From Petrosia ficiformis (taxonomy: Eukaryota > Porifera > Demospongiae > Haplosclerida > Petrosiidae), in the NCBI GenBank assembly GCA_947044365.1, contig OX345653.1, positions 336,001 through 400,000 of the forward strand: a DNA stretch of 64,000 nt. Direction: 5' to 3'. The translations under genes were made by a program, and so were the position numbers. Shown in pieces: positions 38,001 to 47,895 of this stretch (position 1 is its first letter; every line of letters begins with the position of its first letter). Below the pieces are notes generated by a model. It saw only the letters and a program-made list of their open reading frames with translations. It was not told the origin of the DNA and did not search any database.

Positions 38001-39184
38001 CATTACAAACCAAGTCCTTTGTATGTAATGGATGAGATAGATGCTGCCTTAGACTTCAAGAATGTTTCAATTGTTGCTAATTACATTAAAGTAAGTAAGA
38101 TTTCAATCTGTGTGTGTGTGTGTGTGCGTTATTCTTAAGTCTTTAGTTGAACTGAAGGTCATTCATATTCACCATGGGTTCAAAAAATGTTCATAACTTT
38201 AGTTTGAAATTACCAATGATCTTTTTACCTGCACCATTTTCATATAATTATCCTTCCCATTCTTTTTTTGTGTATGTCGGATTTCAATTTATTGCTGAGT
38301 TACAGTATAATCATGTATTAACCTTATGACATTAAACTATATACTATAGTACATATAAGTTATTGAGTTACAGTATAATCATGTATTAACCTTATGACAT
38401 TAAACTATACACTATAGTACATATAAGTTATTGAGTTACAGTATAATCATGTATTAACCTTATGACATTAAACTATATACTATAGTACATATAAGTTATT
38501 GAGTTACAGTATAATCATGTATTAACCTTATGACATTAAACTATACACTATAGTACATATAAGTTATTGAGTTACAGTATAATCATGTATTAACCTTATG
38601 ACATTAAACTATATACTATAGTACATATAAGTTATTGAGTTACAGTATAATCATGTATTAACCTTATGACATTAAACTATACACTATAGTACATATAAGT
38701 TATTGAGTTACAGTATAATCATGTATTAACCTTATGACATTAAACTATATACTATAGTACATATAAGTTATTGAGTTACAGTATAATCATGTATTAACCT
38801 TATGACATTAAACTATATACTATAGTACATATAAGTTATTGAGTTACAGTATAATCATGTATTAACCTTATGACATTAAACTATACACTATAGTACATAT
38901 AAGTTATTGAGTTACAGTATAAACGTGTATTAATCAAGACATCACATCAAATATGAACATTCTCATCTCCCCCACATCAGGAACGAACAAAGAATGCTCA
39001 ATTTATCATAATCAGTCTACGTAACAATATGTTTGAATTAGCTGACAGATTGATTGGTATTTATAAAACTGATGACTGCACTAAAACAGTAACTATAGAT
39101 CCTATGAAGATTGGAAAAACTGTTGAATCTTCTTCAAGTCCACAGTCACTATCAACTCCTCCAGTAATTACAAGTACAGCTTAA
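24322..39184 (+). CDS. SMC4: SMC4, structural maintenance of chromosomes protein 4 (29 exons, 1241 aa)
   Basis: Exons: 24322-24465, 27623-27814, 28311-28487, 28956-29120, 29658-29926, 30163-30391, 30438-30483, 30911-30951, 31493-31549, 31729-31850, 32642-32812, 32867-32936, 33384-33545, 33707-33747, 34449-34581, 34790-34844, 35082-35209, 35262-35366, 35624-35750, 35937-35988, 36036-36087, 36145-36230, 36317-36461, 36702-36875, 37206-37367, 37468-37623, 37767-37922, 37986-38090, 38981-39184. They total 3726 nt in one frame; human SMC4 has 1288 residues. SMC4 pairs with SMC2 as the ATPase core of condensins I and II, which compact mitotic chromosomes. Visible: NFKSYAG near the N-terminus, Walker A GPNGSGKS (55-62), LILQGEVEQ, two long Glu/Lys-rich coiled coils, the hinge (about 545-700: [41 protein letters not shown]), signature LSGGEK (about 1127), Walker [12 protein letters not shown] (about 1152) and [12 protein letters not shown]. 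Catalytic motifs are intact. Intron 1 is over 3 kb and packed with repeats. Confidence 0.96.
25255..26090. repeat. Dispersed repeat copy B and a 62-bp minisatellite derived from it (about 12 copies)
   Basis: The array unit contains TAGTTTAGTTAATTAG, GTCACAATGCCTTCTTAAAA and GGGGTTATAGTTATAG. The first part (25255-25345) matches the reverse complement of the dispersed repeat seen at 49140-49350 (GGCTAATTTTCATTTTA, TTACAGTAGACT), and the unit itself corresponds to the next section of that element. Copies differ at A/G in TTAG(A/G)AGTCAC and T/A in AGTA(T/A)ACCTG. Confidence 0.8.
26855..27490. repeat. 30/31-bp minisatellite in SMC4 intron 1 (about 21 copies)
   Basis: Units of ATCATATATACATCCATT(T)GTCCATTGTTA(T/G). 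Indels of one T make 30- and 31-bp versions. Both strands stay open in places, giving spurious Ile/His/Tyr repeat frames. Confidence 0.93.
29945..30110. repeat. Degenerate (GGAT)n/(GATA)n tract
   Basis: Irregular GGATGAATGGATGG and GATAGATAAATA units in the SMC4 intron after exon 5. Confidence 0.8.
30665..30815. repeat. TACATGTACATG-rich tract
   Basis: Repeated ACATACATGTACATGCACATTTGT units in the SMC4 intron after exon 7. Confidence 0.8.
31915..32358. repeat. 46-bp minisatellite in SMC4 intron 10 (nearly 10 copies)
   Basis: The unit contains CCCCAAAGAGCTCCTTATTT, GGTATGCCATTGTCCCC and TATCTGTGG, with a 46-bp period. Units differ mainly at GGTATG/GATATG and CCGATC/CCTATC. It is markedly richer in G and C than its surroundings and open in three frames because 46 is not a multiple of 3. 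Confidence 0.95.
33795..34435. repeat. 22-bp TCACATGATC minisatellite in SMC4 intron 14
   Basis: About 28 units of ATTGTATAATCACATGATCA with variants TCACGTGA and an inserted TTTTATATTTG at regular spacing. The core is a near-palindrome around CACATG/CACGTG. The array ends only about 12 bp before exon 15. Confidence 0.92.
34855..35070. repeat. (ATAC)n/ATGTAC microsatellite
   Basis: It starts about ten bases after the exon 16 donor and runs to within about 15 bp of the exon 17 acceptor, so nearly the whole intron is microsatellite. Confidence 0.92.
35385..35535. repeat. (GGAT)n to (GTAT)n microsatellite
   Basis: GGATGGGTGGATG units grading into GTATGTACATGTAT units, in the SMC4 intron after exon 18. 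Confidence 0.88.
36470..36628. repeat. (GGAT)n microsatellite in SMC4 intron 23
   Basis: About 40 GGAT units with GGGT and AGAT variants. Confidence 0.92.
36900..37190. repeat. (ATCC)n/(ATCT)n microsatellite in SMC4 intron 24
   Basis: The intron immediately downstream of the GGAT-bearing one carries the complementary motif, CCATCCATCT. It also supplies the pyrimidine-rich tract before exon 25 at 37206. Confidence 0.92.
38305..38935. repeat. 68-bp tandem repeat with alternating unit types (9 copies), SMC4 last intron
   Basis: The unit contains GTTATTGAGTTACAGTATAA, TCATGTATTAACCTTATGAC and ACTATAGTACATATAA. Units differ at one position, CTATATACT (type A) or CTATACACT (type B), in the order A B A B A B A A B. 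Confidence 0.95.
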
Positions 39185-39542
39185 AGGGATTATTAACTGA
39201 CTAGTATCAGATAACACTTAAATTAACTTGGACACAATTCATTTATTTGTAATGAAAGTATTTTTGTGTTCCATCACAACAATATTTAGTGAATACAAAC
39301 TATAGTATAATGAAGAGCATGTTGACTATTGTATTTACCACCCTTCAGCTAATAAATATAGTTAACTACAATGTAATGCTCTCTGATGCTAAAGTTGATT
39401 GTCTTGTTCCAATATGTGAATTCAGCACTCTGAAAGTATAGATTATTGACAAACAGTTCTATAGCTAATCCGTTTCATGTGAATCGATTACAAAAACACA
39501 AATAATGTTGAACTAATTATATAAATTGTTTTTATGTTCAAA
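39185..39542. terminator. Tail-to-tail spacer with SMC4 polyadenylation signal
   Basis: AATAAA at 39351-39356 lies about 170 bp after the SMC4 stop and is a plausible cleavage signal. Otherwise only AT-rich sequence is seen between SMC4 and the convergent COP9 gene. Confidence 0.5.
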
Positions 39543-41541
39543 TTACGATTTATTTCTTGCAAGACTTCCTCTTAAACTAGTTCCAAGAGAAGATATTAAA
39601 TTATTTCTTCTTTTAATAATTATTCCATACTTACCCTTTCTTTGCCATTTGGACTAGTTTGTGGCCTGATTCCTGATAGTCTATGTTTTGGTCTGAGTCT
39701 TTGGATGCCAAAGAAACAGCTTGTTTTAATGACTTGATCTGCAATCAAAAACAAACTAACATACCCATACATATATATATATCAGTTTTGTGCAAGTTTA
39801 ATCATGTGATCGTCAGCTGACCTCTTGGTCCAATGATTCCTTCTGTTTAATTTTATCTGTTTTCAGTTGGTTAGCTCTTGTAATTTGATTTTCCATTAAC
39901 TGAACTACAGCAGCACAATTCGTGCTCCTAAACAGTATAATATAACACTATGATGATCACATGAAAGTCACATGACATACCACTGTTCTAGTTTATCAAT
40001 CATACCACCTAATTGATCTATTCTGGTGTCTCGTCCAATGAAACATTCTACCTCAAGCTATGGGGGAAAATAGATCATTAAGAAGGTATTCTTCATTGAT
40101 GTAATAGAGTTGAAAGTTTAAATGGATACTGGGTGATCCTTTAAGTCGATGAGATATGTGAAGAAATTATTACCCCTGGTTGCTTTGTGATGATCAAAAC
40201 ACAATAACCTACTTGTTTCTATTCTTCTGAATAGTTGGTGCATTGCTATCAGTTGTAGTGTTTGCAAGCACCTTTTGATCTGTACTGTAGCTTTAAATAC
40301 ACATTCGTTTTTAATCTTTTTATACACCATTAACTGATCGATTACCTGGAACACAACTTCCTTTAAGTACGTATGTATGCACACACGTCACACATACATA
40401 GACTGAATCCATAGAAAAAGCAATCAGGAATGCCATCAGAGGCAATAAACTATCTTAGTAAGCCTAATATTAATTACTTTAGTTTACTAAATTTTGAGAC
40501 ACAAATTGAAGTATTCATGTATGTACGTACCTGATGATTGCTCTGATCCAATTTAGCTTGTAGTATATTGTGATATATAGCATCAATAATGAGATCCTGT
40601 AACATATACATAGGGTCTTGTTAATATTTAATGAAGTATTCAAACCTCTAATTCTCTAACATTAGGAATGTCTAATTCTGTTAGTAATAAAGAGTACGGA
40701 ATCATCTGATAGGGAAGATGAAAATTTATATCTCATTAAACCTGTTTTGTAAACCTGTTTTCTCTTACCTTGCATTTTGCAGCTATTGTTAAAATAGTTA
40801 AATGTTTTAATTTATTCAATTGAGTATGCGATAATTGAGGAAGAGTCCCTGTATTACCTATACATGAAATATCAAATGAATTATTCATATCATATTTCCA
40901 TAGCAACCACTAGTTACTATGGAGACTGCAATTTGATTGGACAAAATACTCACTTTTATAGTCAGTGTATGTTCCGTATGTATATATTTCTAGTAACTTC
41001 AAATGTGGAGCATATTCTGTTTCCGAAAGATTCTGTAAACATTCACTCTCTAATAATTCACCAAATACATATAAACCTGTATACATTGACAATACATGTA
41101 TGTATGTATGTATGTATGTATGTATGTGTGTGTGTATGTAAGTGTGTGTGTATATATATGTATGTATGTATGTATGTGTGTATGTATGTATGTATGTATG
41201 TATGTATGTATGTATGTATGTATGTATGTATGTATGTATGTATGTATATATGTATGCATGTATGTATGTATGTATGTATGTATGTATGTATGTAGGTATG
41301 TATGCATGTATGTATGTATGTATGTATGTACAGTATGGTCTGCACTAATACACGATTCAGAATAAATATTAATGAGGTGCTGTTCTTGTCGGCTGATCCA
41401 TTATATATATATACCAGGTGAACTTGTAGCTTCTTCAATTAGTTGAGCAGCTGCTGCTCCTTTGGTCGTTCTTGCTAAAAGGATGAATTGATCCAATCCT
41501 TGAGTCCCACTCAACTGAGGTACACCACTTTCTTCACCCAT
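39543..41541 (-). CDS. COPS7: COP9 signalosome subunit 7 (9 exons, 261 aa)
   Basis: Exons on the minus strand: 41415-41541, 40954-41076, 40769-40857, 40646-40705, 40531-40596, 39981-40057, 39822-39927, 39635-39738, 39543-39576. They total 786 nt in one frame. CSN7 is one of the PCI subunits of the COP9 signalosome, which removes NEDD8 from cullin-RING ubiquitin ligases. Landmarks match human COPS7A/B: LDQFILLARTTKGAAAAQLI near the N-terminus, LYVFGELLE, LLEIYTYGTYTDYK, LNKLKHLTILTIAAKCK, IPYSLLLTELDIPNVRELEDLIIDAIY (PCI winged helix) and a conserved last exon GLRGSLARNKS (human GLRGSAKIWSKSN). Human COPS7A has 275 residues. One gene is seen here where vertebrates have two. Its start codon is 162 bp from that of UBE2J2 on the other strand. 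Confidence 0.93.
41098..41335. repeat. (GTAT)n microsatellite in COP9 subunit 7 intron 1
   Basis: About 240 bp of GTAT units with GTGTGT and TATATGT interruptions. Confidence 0.93.
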
Positions 41542-41703
41542 ATGTACTGCTGTGTATATTATTATGACTCTAAGATTTTATAATAAGTAGTATGCAATAA
41601 GTCACGTGACAAACTATTAGGGGTGTGGTTAAAATGGGTGTGGTTGCTTTAGTCATCATATTATTTGTCAAGCTGTGATATTTGTAGTGTAGTTAAGAGT
41701 GTA
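41542..41703. promoter_or_regulatory. 162-bp bidirectional promoter, COP9 subunit 7 (-) and UBE2J2 (+)
   Basis: Contains a palindromic E-box TCACGTGA at about 41602-41609 and two nearby GGGTGTGGTT boxes (about 41624-41646) of the CACCC/KLF type. Both genes belong to ubiquitin pathways, so shared regulation would make sense. The protein-binding assignments are inferred from motif shape only. Confidence 0.55.
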
Positions 41704-43646
41704 ATGGCTACTCCTACAGCTATCAAACGACTAACACAGGATTATCGTAGACTCAAGAAAGATCCTGTACCATATATCGAAGCAGTTCCTTTAGAATCTA
41801 ATATATTGGAATGGTATGTTCATACTTAGTATATATATATATATATATGATCTTTATATCCATTCTTTCTTTGTCTGTAGGAGATATTGTGTTAAAGGGC
41901 CAGAAGACACACCTTATTACGGTAGGTCATGTGACTAGAATGAACTTATCATGTGATATGTTTATTTTCCAAAGGCTTACATACTTACATGTATAATTAT
42001 ATGTGGCGTACACAATTGTTTTGTATTATCGATAGAGCTACTACACATATCATATCGCCAATACATCTATTGCGACATGTCGTCATGTCGCCTATATCAC
42101 ACATCACTAACACATACATACATATATGCATAGTATACATACTATATAGTATATAGCTAACGTCTATACATACATACATGCATAAAAATACATAGGTATG
42201 TATATATATAATATATGTATGTATAATTATATATATATAATAATTCATAATAATACTTGTAATATACTATTGTATTTAGGTGGTTTTTATCATGGTAAAT
42301 TAATGTTTCCTGGTGACTATCCATTTAAGCCACCTCGTATTATGATGATAACACCAAATGGAAGATTTCAAACCAATAAAAGATTATGTTTATCAATAAG
42401 TGACTTTCATCCTGATACATGGAATCCAGCCTGGTCTGTTTCTACAATATTAACCGGATTACTGAGTTTTATGGTAATATATTACTTATATAAGTATGTA
42501 TGAGTGACCATCTTGTAAAGATCTTGTGAGGACCATATAAGAATCATGTGAGAAGATTGTGGCATACATTGTGGGAATCGTATGAAGACCATATGAACAT
42601 CTTGTGAAGAGCATATGGGGATCAAGTGATCACCTCAATCATACTTAAGTGTCTGTGAATTTTAAATATCCTAGAATTCCAATATCTTGATTTTTTATTC
42701 TTTCATACTGCACTCAAAATTCCATGAGCAGGAACATTAAAATGGAGTGATTGCAAGATTGCCATCAAAGACTAAGATCACTTTGATACTAATTGAGCCC
42801 TAACCACAAGGGAACCCTAACCCTAGCCTAAATGAACCACATAATGATATTCATGAGATTTTGATGGCAATGTTGGACATTAATATAGGGTTGAAGTGGT
42901 TAGTTTAGATTTTTCTTTGCTAAAGTAATATCCCAATCTTGTTTGTCTGCCTTTTCAGTTTTGATATCTCTTCATTCTCATCTTTTAAATTATTCTTGTA
43001 TATATCAGTAATGTGTACTTGTTTTTAGGTGGAGACAGCACCAACAGTTGGTAGTATTACTACTAGTGAATACGATAAGAAACAATTTGCTATTAGAAGT
43101 TGGGACTTCAATTTAAATGATAAAACGTTCTGTAGACTATTTCCAAATCTAGTGGAGGTATGTATGTATGTGTATGTATGTATGTGTATGTATGTGTGTG
43201 TATGTGTGTGTGTGTATGTATGTGTGTGTATGTGTATTTGTGTATGTATGTGTATGTATGTGTGTGTATGTGTATTTATGTGTATGTATGTGTATGTATG
43301 TGTGTGTATGTGTATTTATGTGTATGTATGTGTATGTGTATGTGTGTTTTATCACTGTAATAACATAATGCTGTCATATTTCTAATATAATAATTACACT
43401 ATTCTTTTATAGGATATAAAATTAGAAATTAAAAAAAAGGAAATTCGTGATAAAGAAGCTAAAGAAAAACTTGAAACATTGACTAGTTCACATAATCTGA
43501 ACTCACCATCTCTTCCTCATCATCATCTTCCTGCAGCACAGATACAACGAGCCAGTGTATTATCAAATATACTGTGGAACTTGGCTCCTTTCGTTTTATT
43601 TGCTAGCTTCATGTATATTGTACAACTTGTATTGAAGTCTTCTTAA
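41704..43646 (+). CDS. UBE2J2: UBE2J2, ER membrane-anchored ubiquitin-conjugating enzyme (5 exons, 235 aa)
   Basis: Exons 41704-41813, 41881-41921, 42280-42473, 43029-43157 and 43413-43646 total 708 nt in one frame. This is the metazoan Ubc6-type E2, a tail-anchored ER enzyme that transfers ubiquitin during ER-associated degradation. Visible: [20 protein letters not shown] at the N-terminus, the E2 fold with [19 protein letters not shown] and TPNGRF, the active-site Cys87 in [20 protein letters not shown], and a single hydrophobic C-terminal anchor ([18 protein letters not shown]). The linker before the anchor is shorter than in human UBE2J2 (259 residues) and has a HHH run. The exon 4 donor (43158) opens straight into a GTAT microsatellite. 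It may share a promoter with the divergent COP9 gene. Confidence 0.95.
43158..43350. repeat. (GTAT/GTGTAT)n microsatellite starting at UBE2J2 exon 4 donor
   Basis: The intron begins GTATGTATGTGTATG and continues as a GT-rich repeat for about 190 bp, so the splice donor is the first repeat unit. Confidence 0.9.
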
Positions 43647-44799
43647 GTTCAAAGAAAATTATTAATCTTTTTAAAGTTCATCTCTATATATAATTTATTA
43701 TAATCTCTACTTTATTAAGTTATTATAACATGTCATGTTCATTAATTATTGTATGATTTATCAATCATAATTACATATATAATTTATTTATATATAGCTC
43801 TTCATGATAGTACAAATCCGTTGTATGTTGTTTAAAGACTATGTCAAAACCATATTGTGTAATTAAACATTTCACTTAAAGGAAGCTACTTGTTTAATGA
43901 GAATCACTCCATTATCAACTGATACAATTCATAACAGGAGAGCTTTATCTCTTACAAATGTACACACACACACAGTAATACATGTTTCATGAAATAGTTG
44001 TAGAGTATACACAATAGGAAATTACTATCATAAAACATTTTTACTATTACTACAAATTGAATTATAATATTATACATAAAATCTGTTTCTGAATTGTCAC
44101 ATTCTCTTTTCAGAGTTCAATTTTTGGAATGAAGACTGCCTCACTTCCGGACATTGGGGTTCATAAAATCAAGGAATGAGATTTAGGATTATCAGATTTC
44201 ATCATGACTCATCATATTCACTATTACTGACTTGTTGTGAACAATAGCCTTACGTTGCAGCTGGTGCTCTGAATTTCAAGCATCTTTGAGACTTGATGAA
44301 AGATTACCAGGATAGGTAATGTGTCTTGTGATAAAGAAATGCCTGCCATAACATGGTGTATTTCAAGTAACAAAAATTTTTTTTATTGAAGCAAATTCAA
44401 ATCTTGTAATAAATGATGAAAAATGAACAAATTAATATAATATTATTAGATTCATAAACAATGTTTTTGTTATCATAAACATGTGATATTGATATCGTGA
44501 TATAGAAAAAGAGAAAAGGACATTATATGAACTATAGTATTTGATACAGTGACGATTCAACATGAGATATGAATCATATAAATACACAATGAAATATGAA
44601 GTTAAGTGTGTTCGGAAATGAAGAGAGAAGAGTGTTCGAATGACTATCATATAAAGTAAAAAAGTTTGATATAATGTACAGGCAAGAAAGAATATATTTC
44701 TTAATCACTACAAAACATGGTACATACATATACATGTATATAGTACAAGGACTTCACATACAAACCACACCTTTCTAAGTCCTGTCTACTATAGTTTGC
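43647..44799. other. Tail-to-tail spacer, UBE2J2 to TENT4
   Basis: About 1.15 kb of AT-rich sequence with no recognisable gene, large repeat or RNA. Confidence 0.5.
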
Positions 44800-44805
44800 T
44801 TTATT
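44800..44805 (-). terminator. Polyadenylation signal AATAAA of TENT4
   Basis: AATAAA on the minus strand, about 35 bp after the TENT4 stop codon. Confidence 0.5.
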
Positions 44806-44840
44806 ACATATAAGCTATAATGAAAGAATACTCCTGCATG

Positions 44841-46247
44841 CTATGTAAGAATATTACTAACTCTACTAGTGGGGTCAGGATTTATTGTATATTCACTACC
44901 TGAAATCTGATGGGTTGGTACAACATAGAAAGGGGTGGAAGATATCATGGGATGAATAGTAGTTGTAAAAGGAGGGGCCATGTTTGGGGGAAGAGGTAAT
45001 GGGGCACTCGACCATTGGCTCTCTACCCAATTCCGATATTCATCAACTTCTTCTGATATTTGTACGATATTACTCAGGAGGGATGGTTTTGTAGGTGTTG
45101 GCTTCTCTCTTGTTAGAACTGCTATATGTAATCTATTGAAAGCGTGTTCAAATGATTGCTTGACCTGTTGGATGCCATAGCAACCACGGCTAGCATTCTC
45201 ACCATCATTCAACGGATCCTGAATATATAACAAACCAACTTCAGAGACACCATTAGTGCTCAGCGCTTCTTTAGGAAAATAACAACCGCCATTTAAAACA
45301 GATATACCAACTTTCATGTAATTAAAATTACGACCATAGAGTTCAAAAAATTCAATCAGCAGAACGCCAAGATTAGCATTGGAATCTGTCGCTTGCTTTC
45401 TTGGATGGAGTTGAAGAAAACTAACAATCATGAGTAAGAGGCTGTAGGAGTTGATACCACCATAATATACCTCATTGAGTTGACGTTGCGTTAAAAACTG
45501 TTTGATTATCATAGCCAATGGAGGTAGGAGAGGATATTGCTGAATGAAACGAAGTATCATTTGTGCACTCTTTATGCCACCCATTTGATTAAAGCTAATA
45601 TCCACTTTAACTTCAGTGGCTTTATCTATGAATTTAATAATAGGTACAGCCGTTTTGTCTAAAACTAAGATAGATCCTTCCACAGCTATATCAGACTTCA
45701 CAAATTCTTCTTCTAGTGAGAACAGTGGTAAACGGACCCACTCACCGAATACAACTAGATCAATATCGCTAGTAGGGAGAAATAGATCCGTACAATAACT
45801 TCCAAATTCATAAACTTGAGCTTGTGACCATCTGCTTGTAATAATCTTCTTCACTCTATCTATGACTTCAGCTCTCATTCGTTTTTCACAAGGTCTAGGT
45901 TTGATGTAGTCATAAAAATCTTTAATTTCTTCATCTAGACCCACTGTATCACAAGTATAATCTTTCTTTCTCCAGGGAGTGCAAGTGGCATGATTTTCTC
46001 CTGATAATAACTTCTTTCGTTTCGTATAGTTTGGTATACCTGATAACATTTTAGACTGAGCTGTGTCAGCATCTGTTGATGATTGTGAAGCTAGTGGCAG
46101 GAAATCTGGCTGAGGAAGATGTGAAGGTGAGTCAGAAACGAGGCTATCCATACCAGGGAAAGCTGTCTTCTCCATTCTTCTCCAGGTACGTACAGCTGGT
46201 ATTTCTTGATCAGGACCGCGTTGAAGACTAACAGCTGCAGTTGACAT
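44841..46247 (-). CDS. TENT4: TENT4-type (PAPD5/PAPD7, Trf4-like) non-canonical poly(A) polymerase, intronless, 468 aa
   Basis: A single uninterrupted frame from ATG 46247 (MSTAAV) to TAG 44841-44843. The reading frame is open further upstream, but that part has no ATG. TENT4 enzymes add short or mixed A tails to nuclear and cytoplasmic RNAs, for example in the TRAMP complex. Visible: the helical LDEEIKDFYDYIKPRPCEKRMR entry, the nucleotidyltransferase motif FGS (148-150) followed by SDIDLVVFG (Asp161, Asp163), and the third catalytic Asp216 in KVDISFNQ. The PAP-associated domain includes YPLLPPLAMIIKQFL, GGINSYSLLLMIVSFLQLHP, LGVLLIEFFELYG and DPLNDGENASRG. The whole catalytic triad is intact. 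The Ser/Pro-rich tail lacks the long basic C-terminus of vertebrate PAPD5. All other complete genes in the window have introns, so a retrocopy origin is possible, though no poly(A) tract was seen. Confidence 0.93.
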   Translation of the reverse strand: MSTAAVSLQRGPDQEIPAVRTWRRMEKTAFPGMDSLVSDSPSHLPQPDFLPLASQSSTDADTAQSKMLSGIPNYTKRKKLLSGENHATCTPWRKKDYTCDTVGLDEEIKDFYDYIKPRPCEKRMRAEVIDRVKKIITSRWSQAQVYEFGSYCTDLFLPTSDIDLVVFGEWVRLPLFSLEEEFVKSDIAVEGSILVLDKTAVPIIKFIDKATEVKVDISFNQMGGIKSAQMILRFIQQYPLLPPLAMIIKQFLTQRQLNEVYYGGINSYSLLLMIVSFLQLHPRKQATDSNANLGVLLIEFFELYGRNFNYMKVGISVLNGGCYFPKEALSTNGVSEVGLLYIQDPLNDGENASRGCYGIQQVKQSFEHAFNRLHIAVLTREKPTPTKPSLLSNIVQISEEVDEYRNWVESQWSSAPLPLPPNMAPPFTTTIHPMISSTPFYVVPTHQISGSEYTINPDPTSRVSNILT

Positions 46248-46303
46248 GATGATTATGAGATGACCTTTGTATCCACACAATTATAAAACCTGGACAAAGA
46301 ACA

Positions 46304-46768
46304 GTACACACACACACACTACAAGTAAGACATGACTCGACGCTTCTATTTACATGTACAGACGTACATATATATATACATACATGTATACACATGTATA
46401 CACACATATACATACATATACATACGTATATACATACATACATATACACATACATACATATATACATACATACATACATACATACACACATACATACCTA
46501 TATACATACATATATATCGTAATGTTGAGGAGACTTTGTTATGATTAGGCTACTAAATTATAAACCACAACAATTGTAAATACAACCCAACCCATTCCAT
46601 GTTACCATATTATAGGTTATTAGAATGGGTATGAGCAAGGGTATGAGAATGGGCACGGGAATGAGGTTGGGGTATGAGAATGGGTATGACAATACACACA
46701 CACACACTACAAGTAAGACATGACTCGACGCTTCTATTTACATGTACAGACGTACATATATATATATA
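46304..46768. repeat. Duplicated 75-bp block (46304-46380 and 46693-46768)
   Basis: Both copies read (AC)n, then ACTACAAGTAAGACATGACT, then GACGCTTCTATTTACATGTA, then CAGACGTACATATATATA. The first lies in the presumed 5' leader of TENT4. A second shared phrase, CAACCCAACCCATTCCA, follows each copy, so a larger tandem duplication with internal loss is likely. Confidence 0.85.
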
Positions 46769-46779
46769 CAACCCAACCC

Positions 46780-47195
46780 ATTCCAGGTAATAGTATGAGA
46801 ATGGGTATAGTATATGGTAATAGTATGAGAATGGGTATAGTATATGGTAATAGTATAGACCACACCAACCCTATACATCGCCCCCCCAAAGTTCTCAACA
46901 TTCAACTTTTGCTCCCCCTTGACAATTTTTCTAAATGAAAGCCTGTATAGTATATAGTAATAGTATGAGAATGGGTATAGTATATGGTAATAGTATGAGA
47001 ATGGGTATAGTATATGGTAATAGTATGAGAATGGGTATAGTATATGGTAATAGTATGAGAATGGGTATAGTATATGGTAATAGTATGAGAATGGGTATAG
47101 TATATGGTAATAGTATGAGAATGGGTATAGTATATGGTAATAGTATGAGAATGGGTATAGTATATGGTAATAGTATGAGAATGGTATTTTAACGA
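46780..47195. repeat. 30-bp minisatellite
   Basis: Units of TATATGGTAATAGTATGAG plus AATGGGTATAG. There are about 8 near-perfect tandem copies at 46950-47190 and two more at 46790-46850, separated by unrelated sequence. Confidence 0.93.
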
Positions 47196-47734
47196 TGTAT
47201 GGTAATAGTAAGAGAATGAGTAAGTCGATGAGGTATGAGAATGGGGATACAAAAATGAGTATGAGAATGCATGTTAAAGTGATAAGGCAATAGTGATAGT
47301 ATAGTGATGGTATGATAATGATATGCTTTTGTTGGTATTTCTGGAAACAATAATGTTACTATAAATAGAATATCAAATTAAGATTCTCCAAATTCAAGGA
47401 ATCCATAAAACTTGTACATACACAATTAGATTACGACATATAAAATAATATTTATAATGAATGAAAGTATTATATAATGATGTATTTGATTATATTTGTA
47501 AAAACAATTGTTCCATAAATAGCATAATTATTAGCTTAATTTCAATACCATTATTACATTAGCTGAGAGTACATTAAGTACAGCATTAGTGTAAAGCTTC
47601 AACAGTGTGAACTACCTATTAATTTGAGGTTATCCTTATTGAATATTAATATCCATGATATTGAATGTTAATCAACTAATATCACATGAAATAGACGTTT
47701 CTTTTATACTGGCTAGGAAGTTAATGTTGTATTA

Positions 47735-47895
47735 ATTAACTACAACTAAAACCACTTTTAGTAAGGTACATGTATTTTGATTCTAAACCATAACTAAAGT
47801 TAAAATTAGCCAATAATGAACACTTTTAGTTAGTTAACTAAATCTAAAACCCTTTTAGTAAGCCTAAAATTGTTTGTTAATTATAACTAAAATTA
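47735..47895 (+). repeat. Dispersed repeat family, copy C
   Basis: Shares AACTAAA, AAAATTAGCCAATAATGAAC, TTAGTTAACTAAA and CCCTTTTAGTAAGCC with copies A and D. Confidence 0.65.

Noticed and set aside
28730..38290. Apparent similarity between SMC4 introns near 28700-28870 and 38155-38290 (CACCATTTTCATAT, TTTCAATTTATT phrases)
   Set aside because: Short AT-rich matches only; not strong enough by eye to call a repeat family.
40118..40384. 88-codon minus-strand frame within the COP9 subunit 7 gene
   Set aside because: Lies in the intron between exons 5 and 6, and the spliced model keeps frame without it.
46248..46280. Extension of TENT4 upstream of 46247
   Set aside because: The extended frame begins with TTG, not ATG; the first ATG is at 46247.
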